From: CALNYZ01 sp942490945 | GTDB taxonomy: Bacteria; Pseudomonadota; Gammaproteobacteria; UBA6429; Thiohalophilaceae | DNA length: 64,000 nucleotides | Direction: 5' to 3' | Assembly (NCBI GenBank): GCA_942490945.1 | Contig: CALNYZ010000044.1 | Span: 62,001-126,000 of the forward strand | Shown: in pieces, positions 34,687 through 43,401 of the stretch | How positions within the stretch are numbered: position 1 is the first letter of the stretch | Layout: each line of letters begins with the position of its first letter | Notes under the pieces: generated by a model | Told to the model about the DNA's origin: nothing | The model's input: only the letters and a program-made list of their open reading frames with translations | Databases searched by the model: none | Made by a program: the position numbers and the translations under genes

Positions 34687-37257
34687 TTGCGTAAATTTCT
34701 AATCATAAGTTTGCTGCCTCTGTACCTCCTCTGTCAGTCAGAGAGTTTAGCCTCAAACAAGACATACCTCGTTGGAGTTTATGACAACAAGCCGATTATC
34801 TTTAAAGACACATCGGGAAAGTTATCCGGTATATCAATTGATGTACTGGAGTCTGTGGCATCAGATGAGGATATCGAATTTGTATACACACATGGCCACT
34901 GGAAAGACATGCTGGCTGCACTTGAGAAAGGTGAACTGGACCTTCTGGTCGGTATGGCCTATTCAGAAGAACGGGCCAAAAAGTTTGACTTCATTAATGA
35001 AGCCCTGATCAACAACTGGGGTGTCATTTACCGCAACCGCACCGTCTCGATTACTTCTCTCGAGGATTTAAAAGGCAAACGCATCGCCTTGCTGGAAGGT
35101 AGTATTCATACACGCGTTTTTACCCAGATTATGCAACAATTCCGTTTTAATTTTGAAGCAGTCCTGGTCGAAAGCTATCTGGACGGTATGCGCGTAGCTG
35201 ATGAAGGCAAGGCAGACGCGGTTGTAATTAATCGCGTTATCAGCTTGCTGAATTCACGTGAGTACGAGGTACTGGAAACAGGCATTATTTTTAACCCGGT
35301 TGAAGTGCGTATGGCCGCACCAAAAGGCAAGAACAGTCGACTATTGTCACTCGTCGATAAACACCTGTCACAGCAAAAGCTCGATAAAAATTCTGCCTAT
35401 CACAAATCGCTCGCCAAATGGTTTAATTCACCTTCCACTGGTCCGTTTCCGCAGTGGCTGCTTTATATCATTGGCATCATCCTGCTTATATGGTTAGTAA
35501 TGGCTATCAGTTTGTTTGCAATTCGCAGACAAGTCCGGATTAAAACTGCTGCCTTGTCTGAAAGCGAATTACGTTTTCGACAGATAGCTGAAAACATCAA
35601 TGAAATTTTCTGGATAGGGTCACCAGATTGGCAAGAAATATATTATGTCAGCCCAACCTACGAAAAAATCTGGGGTGATTCACGAGAGAATTTATACAGC
35701 TCTGCAAAATGCTGGCTTGATTTTGTGCATCCCGATGATCGCCAGCTGGTTATTGATGATCTCAATCGCAAGGCCGCGGGTGATTTATCAAACCCCGCCT
35801 TTCCACTGTATCGAATTATTTCTGGAAATGGTGAAACACGCTGGATTTCTGCGCGTGCCTATCCGGTGCGTGATGATCAGGATAATATCACAAGAATTAC
35901 CGGCGTTGCGGAAGATATCACTGACCGGAAAGAAGTCGAGGATCAAATGCGTTTTATGGCCATGCATGATCCACTCACCAAATTGCTTAATCGCTTTGCC
36001 TTTGAAAAACATTTTAATAAAATTATTCATCAAGATCTTCACAAAACAGAGCAATACGCCTTGCTATACATCGATCTGGATCAATTCAAGATTGTTAACG
36101 ATACCTGCGGTCATACTGCCGGGGACAAAATGCTGTCCATGCTTGCAGAATCTCTCAATGATTTTGTCAATGGGAACGGTATTATTGCGCGGCTGGGCGG
36201 TGATGAGTTCGGTATTATTTTGAAGCAGACCAGCATACAAGCAGCCCAATCCTTTGCACAAGAATTACTGAAACTGATAAAGGGATTCCAATTTACGTGG
36301 GGAAATAAACGATTTTCAGTCGGTGCCAGTATCGGTCTGGTCATGATAGATGATTATTCCTATAACGAGGTCGAGTTACTCAGCGCTGCTGACATGGCAT
36401 GTTATGCAGCAAAAGAGATGGGGCGTAATCGTATACATACCTTCACACATGATGATAAAGACATGCTACAACGACATGGTGAGATGAAGTTTGTCGAACG
36501 TATCAACCATGCACTGGAAGAGGATCGTTTTATTCTGCACCGTCAAATTATCTCTTCCTTGCAGACAGATGACGTGCTGCCCACTTATGAATATCTCATC
36601 AGACTTCTCGATGAAGATGGAAAACTGCTCTATCCGGATACTTTTATACCCGCGGCCGAACGTTATGAATTGATGATTAAAATTGATCGCTGGGTCGTTA
36701 CACATGTTTTTAAATATCTGTACTCACAGAGTAAAGAAAAGTCGCCAAATAATGCAATGCCAGTCGCTTTTATCAATCTTTCCGGCCAGGCTTTCTCTGA
36801 TAACGCGTTTCCCGGCTTAATAATCAAGACCGCACAACAATACCGTATCGACCCGCAATTGATTTGTTTTGAAATTACCGAAACAACCGCTATCAGCAAT
36901 CTCAATCTGGCACGTGACTTTATTAACAAACTACGTCTCGAAGGTTTTAAATTCGCACTGGACGACTTTGGTACAGGGATGAGTTCCTTCTCGTACTTGC
37001 GTTCATTGCATGTCGATTTTCTGAAAATAGACGGTATCTTTATCCAGGATCTGGACAAGGATGAATTAAATTCTGCGATCATTGAGGCCATTACCAATAT
37101 CGGCCATAAATCCGATTTAAAAGTTATTGCAGAATGGATTGAAACACAGTCCGCAAAAGACATGTTAATCCTATCCGGGGTCGACTTTGGGCAAGGCTAT
37201 GCCATAGGCAGACCTGAAGGCTTGCCAGATATTACCAACCTGAAGATCGCCAAGTAA
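34687..37257 (+). CDS. Periplasmic-sensor PAS-GGDEF-EAL c-di-GMP enzyme
   Basis: 856 residues from TTG 34687, preceded by CAGGGAC; no in-frame ATG would keep the signal peptide (~1-23, LASN), and an upstream in-frame stop lies 27 bases before. Domains: SBP_bac_3 ~28-250 (TYLVGVYDNKPIIFKD), transmembrane helix ~258-280, PAS ~295-415, GGDEF with ARLGGDEFG, EAL with EYLIRLLDEDG, FALDDFGTGMSSFSYL and KVIAEWIET. The I-site position reads NGNG, so product inhibition is probably lost. EAL ligands appear retained although the motif itself is EYL. Second protein of this plan in the window. Confidence 0.9.
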   Translation: MRKFLIISLLPLYLLCQSESLASNKTYLVGVYDNKPIIFKDTSGKLSGISIDVLESVASDEDIEFVYTHGHWKDMLAALEKGELDLLVGMAYSEERAKKFDFINEALINNWGVIYRNRTVSITSLEDLKGKRIALLEGSIHTRVFTQIMQQFRFNFEAVLVESYLDGMRVADEGKADAVVINRVISLLNSREYEVLETGIIFNPVEVRMAAPKGKNSRLLSLVDKHLSQQKLDKNSAYHKSLAKWFNSPSTGPFPQWLLYIIGIILLIWLVMAISLFAIRRQVRIKTAALSESELRFRQIAENINEIFWIGSPDWQEIYYVSPTYEKIWGDSRENLYSSAKCWLDFVHPDDRQLVIDDLNRKAAGDLSNPAFPLYRIISGNGETRWISARAYPVRDDQDNITRITGVAEDITDRKEVEDQMRFMAMHDPLTKLLNRFAFEKHFNKIIHQDLHKTEQYALLYIDLDQFKIVNDTCGHTAGDKMLSMLAESLNDFVNGNGIIARLGGDEFGIILKQTSIQAAQSFAQELLKLIKGFQFTWGNKRFSVGASIGLVMIDDYSYNEVELLSAADMACYAAKEMGRNRIHTFTHDDKDMLQRHGEMKFVERINHALEEDRFILHRQIISSLQTDDVLPTYEYLIRLLDEDGKLLYPDTFIPAAERYELMIKIDRWVVTHVFKYLYSQSKEKSPNNAMPVAFINLSGQAFSDNAFPGLIIKTAQQYRIDPQLICFEITETTAISNLNLARDFINKLRLEGFKFALDDFGTGMSSFSYLRSLHVDFLKIDGIFIQDLDKDELNSAIIEAITNIGHKSDLKVIAEWIETQSAKDMLILSGVDFGQGYAIGRPEGLPDITNLKIAK

Positions 37258-37439
37258 TAAATTACCGCGCTTGTGAACTTGCGCAAGAGGTAGAAACAAT
37301 AGTGCCCAAGAATAAAAAATTAATTCCCACAACAGTCTTAAAATATTACATTCTGCAGTGTTAAAATTAATGCTTTATGCACAATAAATATAAAACTCAT
37401 TACCGTATTTGAACGTATCATTTACAGGGGGAGTCACAT

Positions 37440-37916
37440 ATGCGCACATTTTTTATTATCGTAATTGTACTCGCTGCGGGATATCAACTGTTTAAGCCAA
37501 AGTCCGACCTTGATATTTTGATGCAAGGTGACAAACCATTTATTGAAACAGATAATGCCGGTATTTTTGATGTCAGGCCTTCGACGAGGCACCAGCAGGA
37601 TATTCGTCATTTAACCGCGCCCGGACACATTACAGTCGTAGAGATACATGATCCTGATTGTGAAAGCTGTAACTTAATGCTGGCAGATCTGGAAAAGCTC
37701 AACGATGTCAGGCCAGATGTCGCGATTAAACTTATTCATATGATCAGGAATTATTATGCTTATTGTGGAGATCATTACGGACTGGACGTACCCGCAATTC
37801 CGTTTATCAGCATACTCGATACTAAAGGTGAGATCATCACCAAAGATGTGGGGCACGAAAATGCTGGCTCTAATTTATTTTATGAATGGGTTAATGCCGA
37901 GTTACGCAGGGAATAA
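37440..37916 (+). CDS. Thioredoxin-like membrane-anchored or exported protein
   Basis: 158 residues with an N-terminal hydrophobic segment (TFFIIVIVLAAGYQLF). The core VVEIHDPDCESCNLMLADLE places a C-E-S-C redox motif after a beta strand as in thioredoxins, and PAIPFISILDTKGEII gives the expected cis-Pro and following strand. An oxidoreductase or disulfide carrier facing the periplasm is the best guess. AGGGGGAGTCACAT before the ATG. Confidence 0.7.
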   Translation: MRTFFIIVIVLAAGYQLFKPKSDLDILMQGDKPFIETDNAGIFDVRPSTRHQQDIRHLTAPGHITVVEIHDPDCESCNLMLADLEKLNDVRPDVAIKLIHMIRNYYAYCGDHYGLDVPAIPFISILDTKGEIITKDVGHENAGSNLFYEWVNAELRRE

Positions 37917-38013
37917 CTTTGCTACCTTGTAGCAATCCAGTTACTCTTCAATATGTAGATGATTGACATGGCAAGTATTATGTCACGTACTACCTCGATA
38001 CGTCAGTAAAATA

Positions 38014-38607
38014 TCATGACCCGGGTTCGTCAACAGCAATAAGCTGCTCGGCCAGTACAACATAACGTAGATCAGGATTGGCCTTGATGCTATGAAACGG
38101 GTAACACGTCACCAGTGCCAACCACTTTCCATCAGCCGGCGAGTTCAGCACGTTATTTCTTATGTTAACCACTTGCACATCTTCAACCCGATAACGGCTC
38201 AGCGAACCATCGCGACGCTGTAGTTCAATTAATTGGTCAGTTTTTATTTTATTTAAAAATCTGAAATGCGTATCACGATGTCCACTGATCACCATCATCC
38301 CGTTGCGTTTGTCAGACTCGCTGTCCGGATGAAGTCCCGGTGCGAAGGCCAGACTATTGCCGCTATTATCATTGAGAACAATTTGTTCCTCGTTCAATTC
38401 AGGCACCCGAAGACGTGCAACCGGCCAGGTGTCTGCCCAGGGCCAGGGTTTTTTTATCTGTTTCTCATTTAGAGTTTGTTGCCATGCTTTATCCAACAAA
38501 TATTGTGCAAACACAGCTTTTGCCGGAATATAAAATGCGCCAGCCAGAAAGTACATGGCCAGCGCAATTAATCCCCAAAGTATCCCTTTCATCATGCGAG
38601 CCTTCAC
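38014..38607 (-). CDS. Class GN sortase
   Basis: 197 residues. GTG at 38607 overlaps the TGA of the upstream target gene (GTGA); ATG-ATG four codons in (38595) is an alternative. One N-terminal membrane helix (~8-27). Catalytic triad visible: His110 in VISGHRDTH, Cys168 in LVTCYPF, Arg181 in DLRYVV. Class GN sortases occur in Proteobacteria as a dedicated pair with a single VIT/VWA target, which is exactly the neighbour. It cleaves the target's C-terminal sorting signal in the inner membrane/periplasm. Confidence 0.9.
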   Translation of the reverse strand: MKARMMKGILWGLIALAMYFLAGAFYIPAKAVFAQYLLDKAWQQTLNEKQIKKPWPWADTWPVARLRVPELNEEQIVLNDNSGNSLAFAPGLHPDSESDKRNGMMVISGHRDTHFRFLNKIKTDQLIELQRRDGSLSRYRVEDVQVVNIRNNVLNSPADGKWLALVTCYPFHSIKANPDLRYVVLAEQLIAVDEPGS

Positions 38608-40784
38608 GCCACCAATTTACCATGTCGAGTGGAACAAAACAGTCGTCCACCCATAACATGGTTAGTCATCGCGATGAAGATAGCGATTAGCAGCAGTACA
38701 GAGCCTGTCAGAAAATACAGGTATTGCCCGGTACCGGTTTTCGCCTGCAGCGCAAAGATCTTGCCTGCTACCTGCCCCTTCGGTAAGTTTGTTGCAACCG
38801 CTTTGGACTTTAAGCCTGCATCCTGCGGTCGACTTGGTGTCACATCAACAGCAACCAGACTTGTATATTTGCTGACAAGATGATGCGCTAGCGCGAGTTT
38901 AACAACATCACTGCGGACGAGTTCGGCATCAGCACCATCATGCAAACTGTCCAGTAGTGTATCGATTTTATTCCTGGCCCATAATTTACCAATGCCATAA
39001 CCGGATGCTGCCTGCTGTAAATAAAAACGCGCCTGCCACTGCTGCTGATTACGCTTGCCTAATAATTTGACTTCACCATTCGCTGCATCTGACCTCGCAG
39101 TAAACATCAATGGTTCACCGGCATAGAGATCAGGTAAATTCGCCGGTGATATTTCAAACGTATTGAAGTGTTGTAACAGGCTCAAATCCCGCATCACCGG
39201 CGTATCGAGTTTGGCAAACAGCGTCTGCATTTTCTCCGCGACTTCATTGACATCACTGATGTAAGTAAACGTACCACGACCAAATTGTGCAGCCTTTGTC
39301 ATGAAGTGACTGTTTGGCGCAGAACCAATACCCACGGTAAACAGACGACTGTTACCCAGCTTATGACGTATATGTTCGAACAGGGAATTTTCGTTGCCAA
39401 TTGCGCCGTCTGTCAGAAATATAATCTGACGTAATCGTTGCGAGTCATTATCGCGTTTTAATGCCAGCTGCATGGCAGGCAACATCTCGGTTCCACCTCT
39501 TGAGGTAAGGCCCGCAACATAACTTCTTGCTCGAGCAACATTTTCACTGCTGGCCGGTCTGGGTGAATCAAACAAACTATCCGTGTCGCTGTTAAACTCG
39601 ATGACGTTAAAGGTATCACGCGGGCGCAATCTTTCCAGCGCCATCAACAAGGCTTTGCGTGCCTGGCGTATTGATACACCTCCCATCGAGCCTGATGTAT
39701 CAATTACATAAATCACTTCACGGGCCAGCGCCTGGCTTGAATGAGTTTGCTGTTCCGGTGGTAACATCATGACAAGATAGAAATGCTCATTGCCAACCGT
39801 TTCCCGGAACATCGCGGCCTTTGGTGCGTTGCCCTGTGCAGGTTCCCACACCAGCTCAAAGTCATGATCAGATGCAATATTGCCCTCAGCCAGATTAATT
39901 GTATAACGTCCCTCACCATGTGATTGTTTGTGTATCGAGTGATATGTACTTTCCATGCTGTTCAGACTAAAACCCGCATCCACTTCAATATGTATGCTGA
40001 CCGGGTTGACTTTCTTATCCAATGAAACAATCGGGCTTATACGGTCAGCGTCAGGTACCTGGTCTGTTGGTTTATTAAAATAATTTACCGATACGGTTCC
40101 CCTTACTATTTTCTTACCCGGATTATATCTTGGTGTAATCGCCAGCGGAAAACGCATGCGAAATTTCCCCTGCTCATAGCGCAGTGTTTGTTGTAATTCA
40201 ATTTCAATAGTGACTTTCTCATTCGGGCCGATATTTGCGACCGACGTTGTAAATATATTCGGTCGTTGCTGCTCAAGCAATGAAGCCCTCTTGCCCTGTT
40301 TTTTGGCCTGCTCATAGATTTTTTTCGCCGCTTTACGTTCCCTGATTTTCCCCTCGATGACACGTTCGCCGACGACAATTCGCATATGGTCGACAGCCGC
40401 ATTTTCCGGTAGCGGGAATACATATACACCTTCAACCCAGTCATTTGAGTCATTATGAAATATCTGTTTTAAATGCGTACGGTTAATAAAACCCGTGACC
40501 TTCATATCAATATCAGTCTCTAACATGGGTGCTTCGCGAAGCAGACCATCGTGCGCACTTTTATAAAACAGGGTACCCTGACCCACTTTTTCCATTTCTG
40601 TTTCTGAAGCAGCGAATGCATCTTTAGCCGTCAAAACCAGCAACGTTAAACTGATAAGCAAAATAATTTTCTGCGCAAGACTGTAAATCAGGCTGAAAAT
40701 TTCTTCGCCTGACTGATATGGTTTTTGTTGTTTCCATACAGAAAAAATATGGTGAAATATAGTGTTATTGAGTTGCTGCAGCAT
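38604..40784 (-). CDS. VIT/VWA protein, dedicated target of the class GN sortase
   Basis: 726 residues. Hydrophobic signal ~38-59; VIT domain ~75-205 (EGVYVFPLPENAAVDHMRIV); VWA domain ~355-525 with MIDAS motif DTSGS at 362-366; C-terminal membrane helix ~687-706. The usual LPxT-A/G sorting motif is not present before the helix; the nearest is QAKTG at 680-684. The tail after the helix (~20 residues) is longer than in typical targets. Translation is coupled to the sortase by a GTGA overlap. Function of these pairs is unknown. Confidence 0.88.
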   Translation of the reverse strand: MLQQLNNTIFHHIFSVWKQQKPYQSGEEIFSLIYSLAQKIILLISLTLLVLTAKDAFAASETEMEKVGQGTLFYKSAHDGLLREAPMLETDIDMKVTGFINRTHLKQIFHNDSNDWVEGVYVFPLPENAAVDHMRIVVGERVIEGKIRERKAAKKIYEQAKKQGKRASLLEQQRPNIFTTSVANIGPNEKVTIEIELQQTLRYEQGKFRMRFPLAITPRYNPGKKIVRGTVSVNYFNKPTDQVPDADRISPIVSLDKKVNPVSIHIEVDAGFSLNSMESTYHSIHKQSHGEGRYTINLAEGNIASDHDFELVWEPAQGNAPKAAMFRETVGNEHFYLVMMLPPEQQTHSSQALAREVIYVIDTSGSMGGVSIRQARKALLMALERLRPRDTFNVIEFNSDTDSLFDSPRPASSENVARARSYVAGLTSRGGTEMLPAMQLALKRDNDSQRLRQIIFLTDGAIGNENSLFEHIRHKLGNSRLFTVGIGSAPNSHFMTKAAQFGRGTFTYISDVNEVAEKMQTLFAKLDTPVMRDLSLLQHFNTFEISPANLPDLYAGEPLMFTARSDAANGEVKLLGKRNQQQWQARFYLQQAASGYGIGKLWARNKIDTLLDSLHDGADAELVRSDVVKLALAHHLVSKYTSLVAVDVTPSRPQDAGLKSKAVATNLPKGQVAGKIFALQAKTGTGQYLYFLTGSVLLLIAIFIAMTNHVMGGRLFCSTRHGKLVA

Positions 40785-41281
40785 ATGACCTGTCTCCCAT
40801 TGATCAAATCAGAAATGAAACCGGCACGCTTTCATTACATACTGCTGTTCTCTGGGCGCGCAGGAATTTTTTATTGACTACATTTTGAGAGACAGAAATG
40901 ACAACTCAGCGCATCAATTCGGGTAAAAGAGTGATCTAATATGACCAATTCTGGCAGTACAGAAAATGACCACGGCAGATAAAGTGTGCTGTCAATCACA
41001 TATTATTTCCAGCCCGATATTATATCGCCCAGCCAGGCCCACTTTCCCGCGACAGAATCTGCTACACCACTATATATGTAGCAATGGGAGCCGGCCATGT
41101 TTTACCCTGTTAACACTGATCCCGGTAAATTGCACTTTAATACGCGTTCCGTGATATTCCTGTGACATCTATAAGCTATTAATACACCTGTCGCTGATAT
41201 GACAAATATCAGCATCCAAACTCATGATTATAAAATCATGTGCTAAATCAATTTACCTGGAATATTCCTGGAGGAACAAAA
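40785..41281. other. 497-base region upstream of the bufferin operon
   Basis: Intergenic region between the divergent sortase-target gene and bufA. The last 100 bases carry two inverted repeats, listed separately. No gene seen; several short frames lack ribosome-binding sites. Confidence 0.4.
41193..41240 (+). promoter_or_regulatory. Two inverted repeats in the bufA upstream region
   Basis: First repeat GCTGATAT (41193-41200) / ATATCAGC (41206-41213) with 5-base spacer GACAA, perfect arms of 8. Second repeat CATGATT (41223-41229) / AATCATG (41234-41240) with spacer ATAA. They end 42 bases before the bufA ATG and so may be operators or leader hairpins of the operon. The binding factor is unknown; no ECF sigma or anti-sigma gene lies nearby. 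Confidence 0.5.
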
Positions 41282-41548
41282 ATGAGTACACGACGTAACT
41301 TCACTAAAATCGCTATCGCAACGGCCGCTGCTGCCATATTCTCAGCTGCACCCGTCGCAGGTGTAATGGCAGGTTCAGATGCCAAAGTTCATTGCTTTGG
41401 CGTAAACAAATGCAAAGGTCACAATGATTGCAAAACAGCATCAAACGCCTGTAAAGGTCATGCTTCTTGCAAAGGTCAGGGTTTTGTTTCCATGTCAAAA
41501 CATGCCTGTGAAGAAATTGGTGGCTCTGTTAACAAACCTAAAAAGTAG
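41282..41548 (+). CDS. bufA: Bufferin precursor (BufA2-like periplasmic metallophore peptide)
   Basis: 88 residues from ATG 41282, preceded by CTGGAGGAACAAAA; a GTG at 41240 is upstream but not needed. Signal peptide 1-30, predicted cut after GVMA, with a twin-arginine-like start STRRNFTK. The mature part has six Cys (38, 44, 50, 57, 63, 76), three in CKG triplets, and ends HACEEIGGSVNKPKK. This matches bufferins, ribosomally made peptides whose Cys are modified by an MNIO enzyme and which buffer copper in the periplasm. Encoded directly before bufB and bufC. The BufA2 sub-label is from memory of the CKG-rich type. Confidence 0.85.
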   Translation: MSTRRNFTKIAIATAAAAIFSAAPVAGVMAGSDAKVHCFGVNKCKGHNDCKTASNACKGHASCKGQGFVSMSKHACEEIGGSVNKPKK

Positions 41549-41567
41549 TTAGCTCACCAATAGAGTG

Positions 41568-41599
41568 GCGGGTACTTCGGCTCTCCGCGAAGTACCCGC
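41568..41599 (+). terminator. Strong intercistronic hairpin between bufA and bufB
   Basis: Perfect 12-bp stem GCGGGTACTTCG (41568-41579) / CGAAGTACCCGC (41588-41599), 8-base loop, 19 bases after the bufA stop. Only ACTTTAA follows, so it is at most a partial terminator; attenuation or mRNA 3'-end protection would keep precursor mRNA in excess over the enzyme. Confidence 0.75.
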
Positions 41600-41634
41600 A
41601 CTTTAACCAAACAATACGCTTCAGGACTTATTCA

Positions 41635-42516
41635 ATGGCTAATATTAACGATCGCCCTTATCTCGGTTATGGCCTGGGACTACGCAAGGATCATTTTGAA
41701 TCCATATTAAATAATAATCCTGACGTAAATCTGGACGTAGACTGGTTTGAAATCATTTCTGAAAATTACATGGTCGATGGTGGCAAACCACTTGATTATT
41801 TAATGCGAATACGTGAACGCTACCCGATGGTCATGCACGGCGTGTCCATGTCGATAGGCAGCATTGAACCTTTAAATACTGATTATCTTAAACAACTAAA
41901 ACAACTGATAACACGTGTCGAGCCTGAATGGTTCTCGGATCACCTGTGCTGGACAGGGACCAACGGTATAAACCTGCACGACCTCATGCCACTACCCTAT
42001 ACCGAAGAAGCCATACAACACGTCGCTGACAGGGTATCCCGGGTGCAGGATTATATGGGTCGACAGATGCTACTGGAAAATGTTTCCAGCTATGTCAGCT
42101 ATACAGATTCACAAATGACGGAATGGGAATTTTTAACCGCAGTCGCTGAACGGTCCGATTGCCTGATACTACTGGATATCAATAACATTTATGTCAGTGC
42201 GTATAATCACAACTTCGATCCATATACATACCTGCACGCCATTCCATCTGAGCGTGTCATGCAATTTCACCTTGCCGGGCATACTTATGAAAATAATTTA
42301 ATAATCGATACCCACGATCACCCGATTTGTGATCCGGTATTTGAATTGTATGCAGCAGCCGTAAAACATTTTGGTCGCGTCTCGACCATGATTGAACGTG
42401 ATGACAACATTCCGCCCCTGCCTGAATTACTGGCTGAGCTGTATCAGGTACGAAAAATTGGCGAAAACCAGTTTGCAAATCAGATTAAAGCACCATCAAA
42501 CACACAGGTTGCCTGA
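41635..42516 (+). CDS. bufB: BufB, MNIO-family (DUF692) multinuclear iron enzyme
   Basis: 293 residues, TIM-barrel DUF692. Starts with YLGYGLGLRKDHFE and contains the metal-ligand blocks MHGVSMSIGS, WFSDHLCW, MLLENVSSYVSY, ILLDINNIYVSAYNH, MQFHLAGH and DTHDHP, ending with TMIERDDNIPPLPEL. MNIO enzymes use two or three iron atoms and O2 to turn peptide Cys into oxazolone/thioamide or thiooxazole groups. The substrate is the peptide encoded 87 bases upstream. A partner of the BufC/HvfC type, needed to present the peptide, follows 21 bases later. Confidence 0.93.
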   Translation: MANINDRPYLGYGLGLRKDHFESILNNNPDVNLDVDWFEIISENYMVDGGKPLDYLMRIRERYPMVMHGVSMSIGSIEPLNTDYLKQLKQLITRVEPEWFSDHLCWTGTNGINLHDLMPLPYTEEAIQHVADRVSRVQDYMGRQMLLENVSSYVSYTDSQMTEWEFLTAVAERSDCLILLDINNIYVSAYNHNFDPYTYLHAIPSERVMQFHLAGHTYENNLIIDTHDHPICDPVFELYAAAVKHFGRVSTMIERDDNIPPLPELLAELYQVRKIGENQFANQIKAPSNTQVA

Positions 42517-42537
42517 CGACTGGCAAGGTATACAAAA

Positions 42538-43329
42538 ATGAATCAACTTTCAAAACTACAAAACACCTTTCAGCGTTTCGTGTTAGACGCCAACACAACC
42601 GACTCCATAGCATGGGTCAGCGCCAGTGGACGAGCCGCGCCCGAGACACAAGTTTCAATTTATACTCACGCTTACACAGCACGCTTACTGGAAGTTATGG
42701 GGAACGACTATCCTGCGGTATTGATGGCACTGGGTGAAGATTTATTTAACACCCTGGTAACAGAGTACATCAAGACCCATCCTTCACACTATTTCAGCCT
42801 GCGAGAATTTGGTAACGAGTTCCCTGCTTTTATTTCTGAACAAATAAAAGTAAACACACAGTTTGCAGGCATGTACTGGCTGTATGAACTGGCGCTATTT
42901 GAATGGAGCCTTGGGCATGCATTTGATGCCGCCGATTTATCATTATTTACCGTCCAGGATATGGCATCCATTCCGCCCGAATCCTGGCCAGAGCTTCGCT
43001 TCACGCTGCACCCTTCTGTATCATTGCTCGAATTTGAATGGAACACACCAGAAATGTGGCATGCCTTGACTGATGACAATCCACAACCTGTTACAGCACA
43101 ACGAGAGCCACTCAGTAGCTGGTTAATCTGGCGAGAAGAACTCACTACGCGATTCCGTTCCATGCAAACAGATGAACAGATCGCGCTTAAAATACTGGCA
43201 AACGGTGAAAATTTTAATGCGCTATGCGAAACATTATCCACAATAATGGATGAAGAAGCGGTACCCCTGCATGCTGCTACCTTACTTAAAGGCTGGATTA
43301 CGCACGGTTTAATTATCGGGATTCAATAG
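42538..43329 (+). CDS. bufC: BufC, DUF2063-type recruitment partner of the MNIO enzyme
   Basis: 263 residues. N-terminal DUF2063 domain (~1-95): LQNTFQRFVLDAN, VSIYTHAYTARLLEVMGNDYPA, and SHYFSLREFGNEF. The C-terminal ~150 residues are a beta-rich domain (LRFTLHPSVSLLEFEWNT, then SSWLIWREELTTRFRSM). In characterised systems this partner forms a complex with the MNIO enzyme and binds the precursor leader. Co-transcribed with bufB (21-base gap). Names such as putative DNA-binding protein in databases reflect an old annotation. Confidence 0.9.
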   Translation: MNQLSKLQNTFQRFVLDANTTDSIAWVSASGRAAPETQVSIYTHAYTARLLEVMGNDYPAVLMALGEDLFNTLVTEYIKTHPSHYFSLREFGNEFPAFISEQIKVNTQFAGMYWLYELALFEWSLGHAFDAADLSLFTVQDMASIPPESWPELRFTLHPSVSLLEFEWNTPEMWHALTDDNPQPVTAQREPLSSWLIWREELTTRFRSMQTDEQIALKILANGENFNALCETLSTIMDEEAVPLHAATLLKGWITHGLIIGIQ

Positions 43330-43401
43330 CGATGCTTGATTAAAGAGGCTGGTCAGCAGCAATAAAATCTGACCTCGTAGATTGAGAGAAAATGTGGTCT
43401 G

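Noticed and set aside
36663..37163. 166-codon minus-strand frame within the EAL domain
   Set aside because: Opposite a conserved catalytic domain; no motif or start signal.
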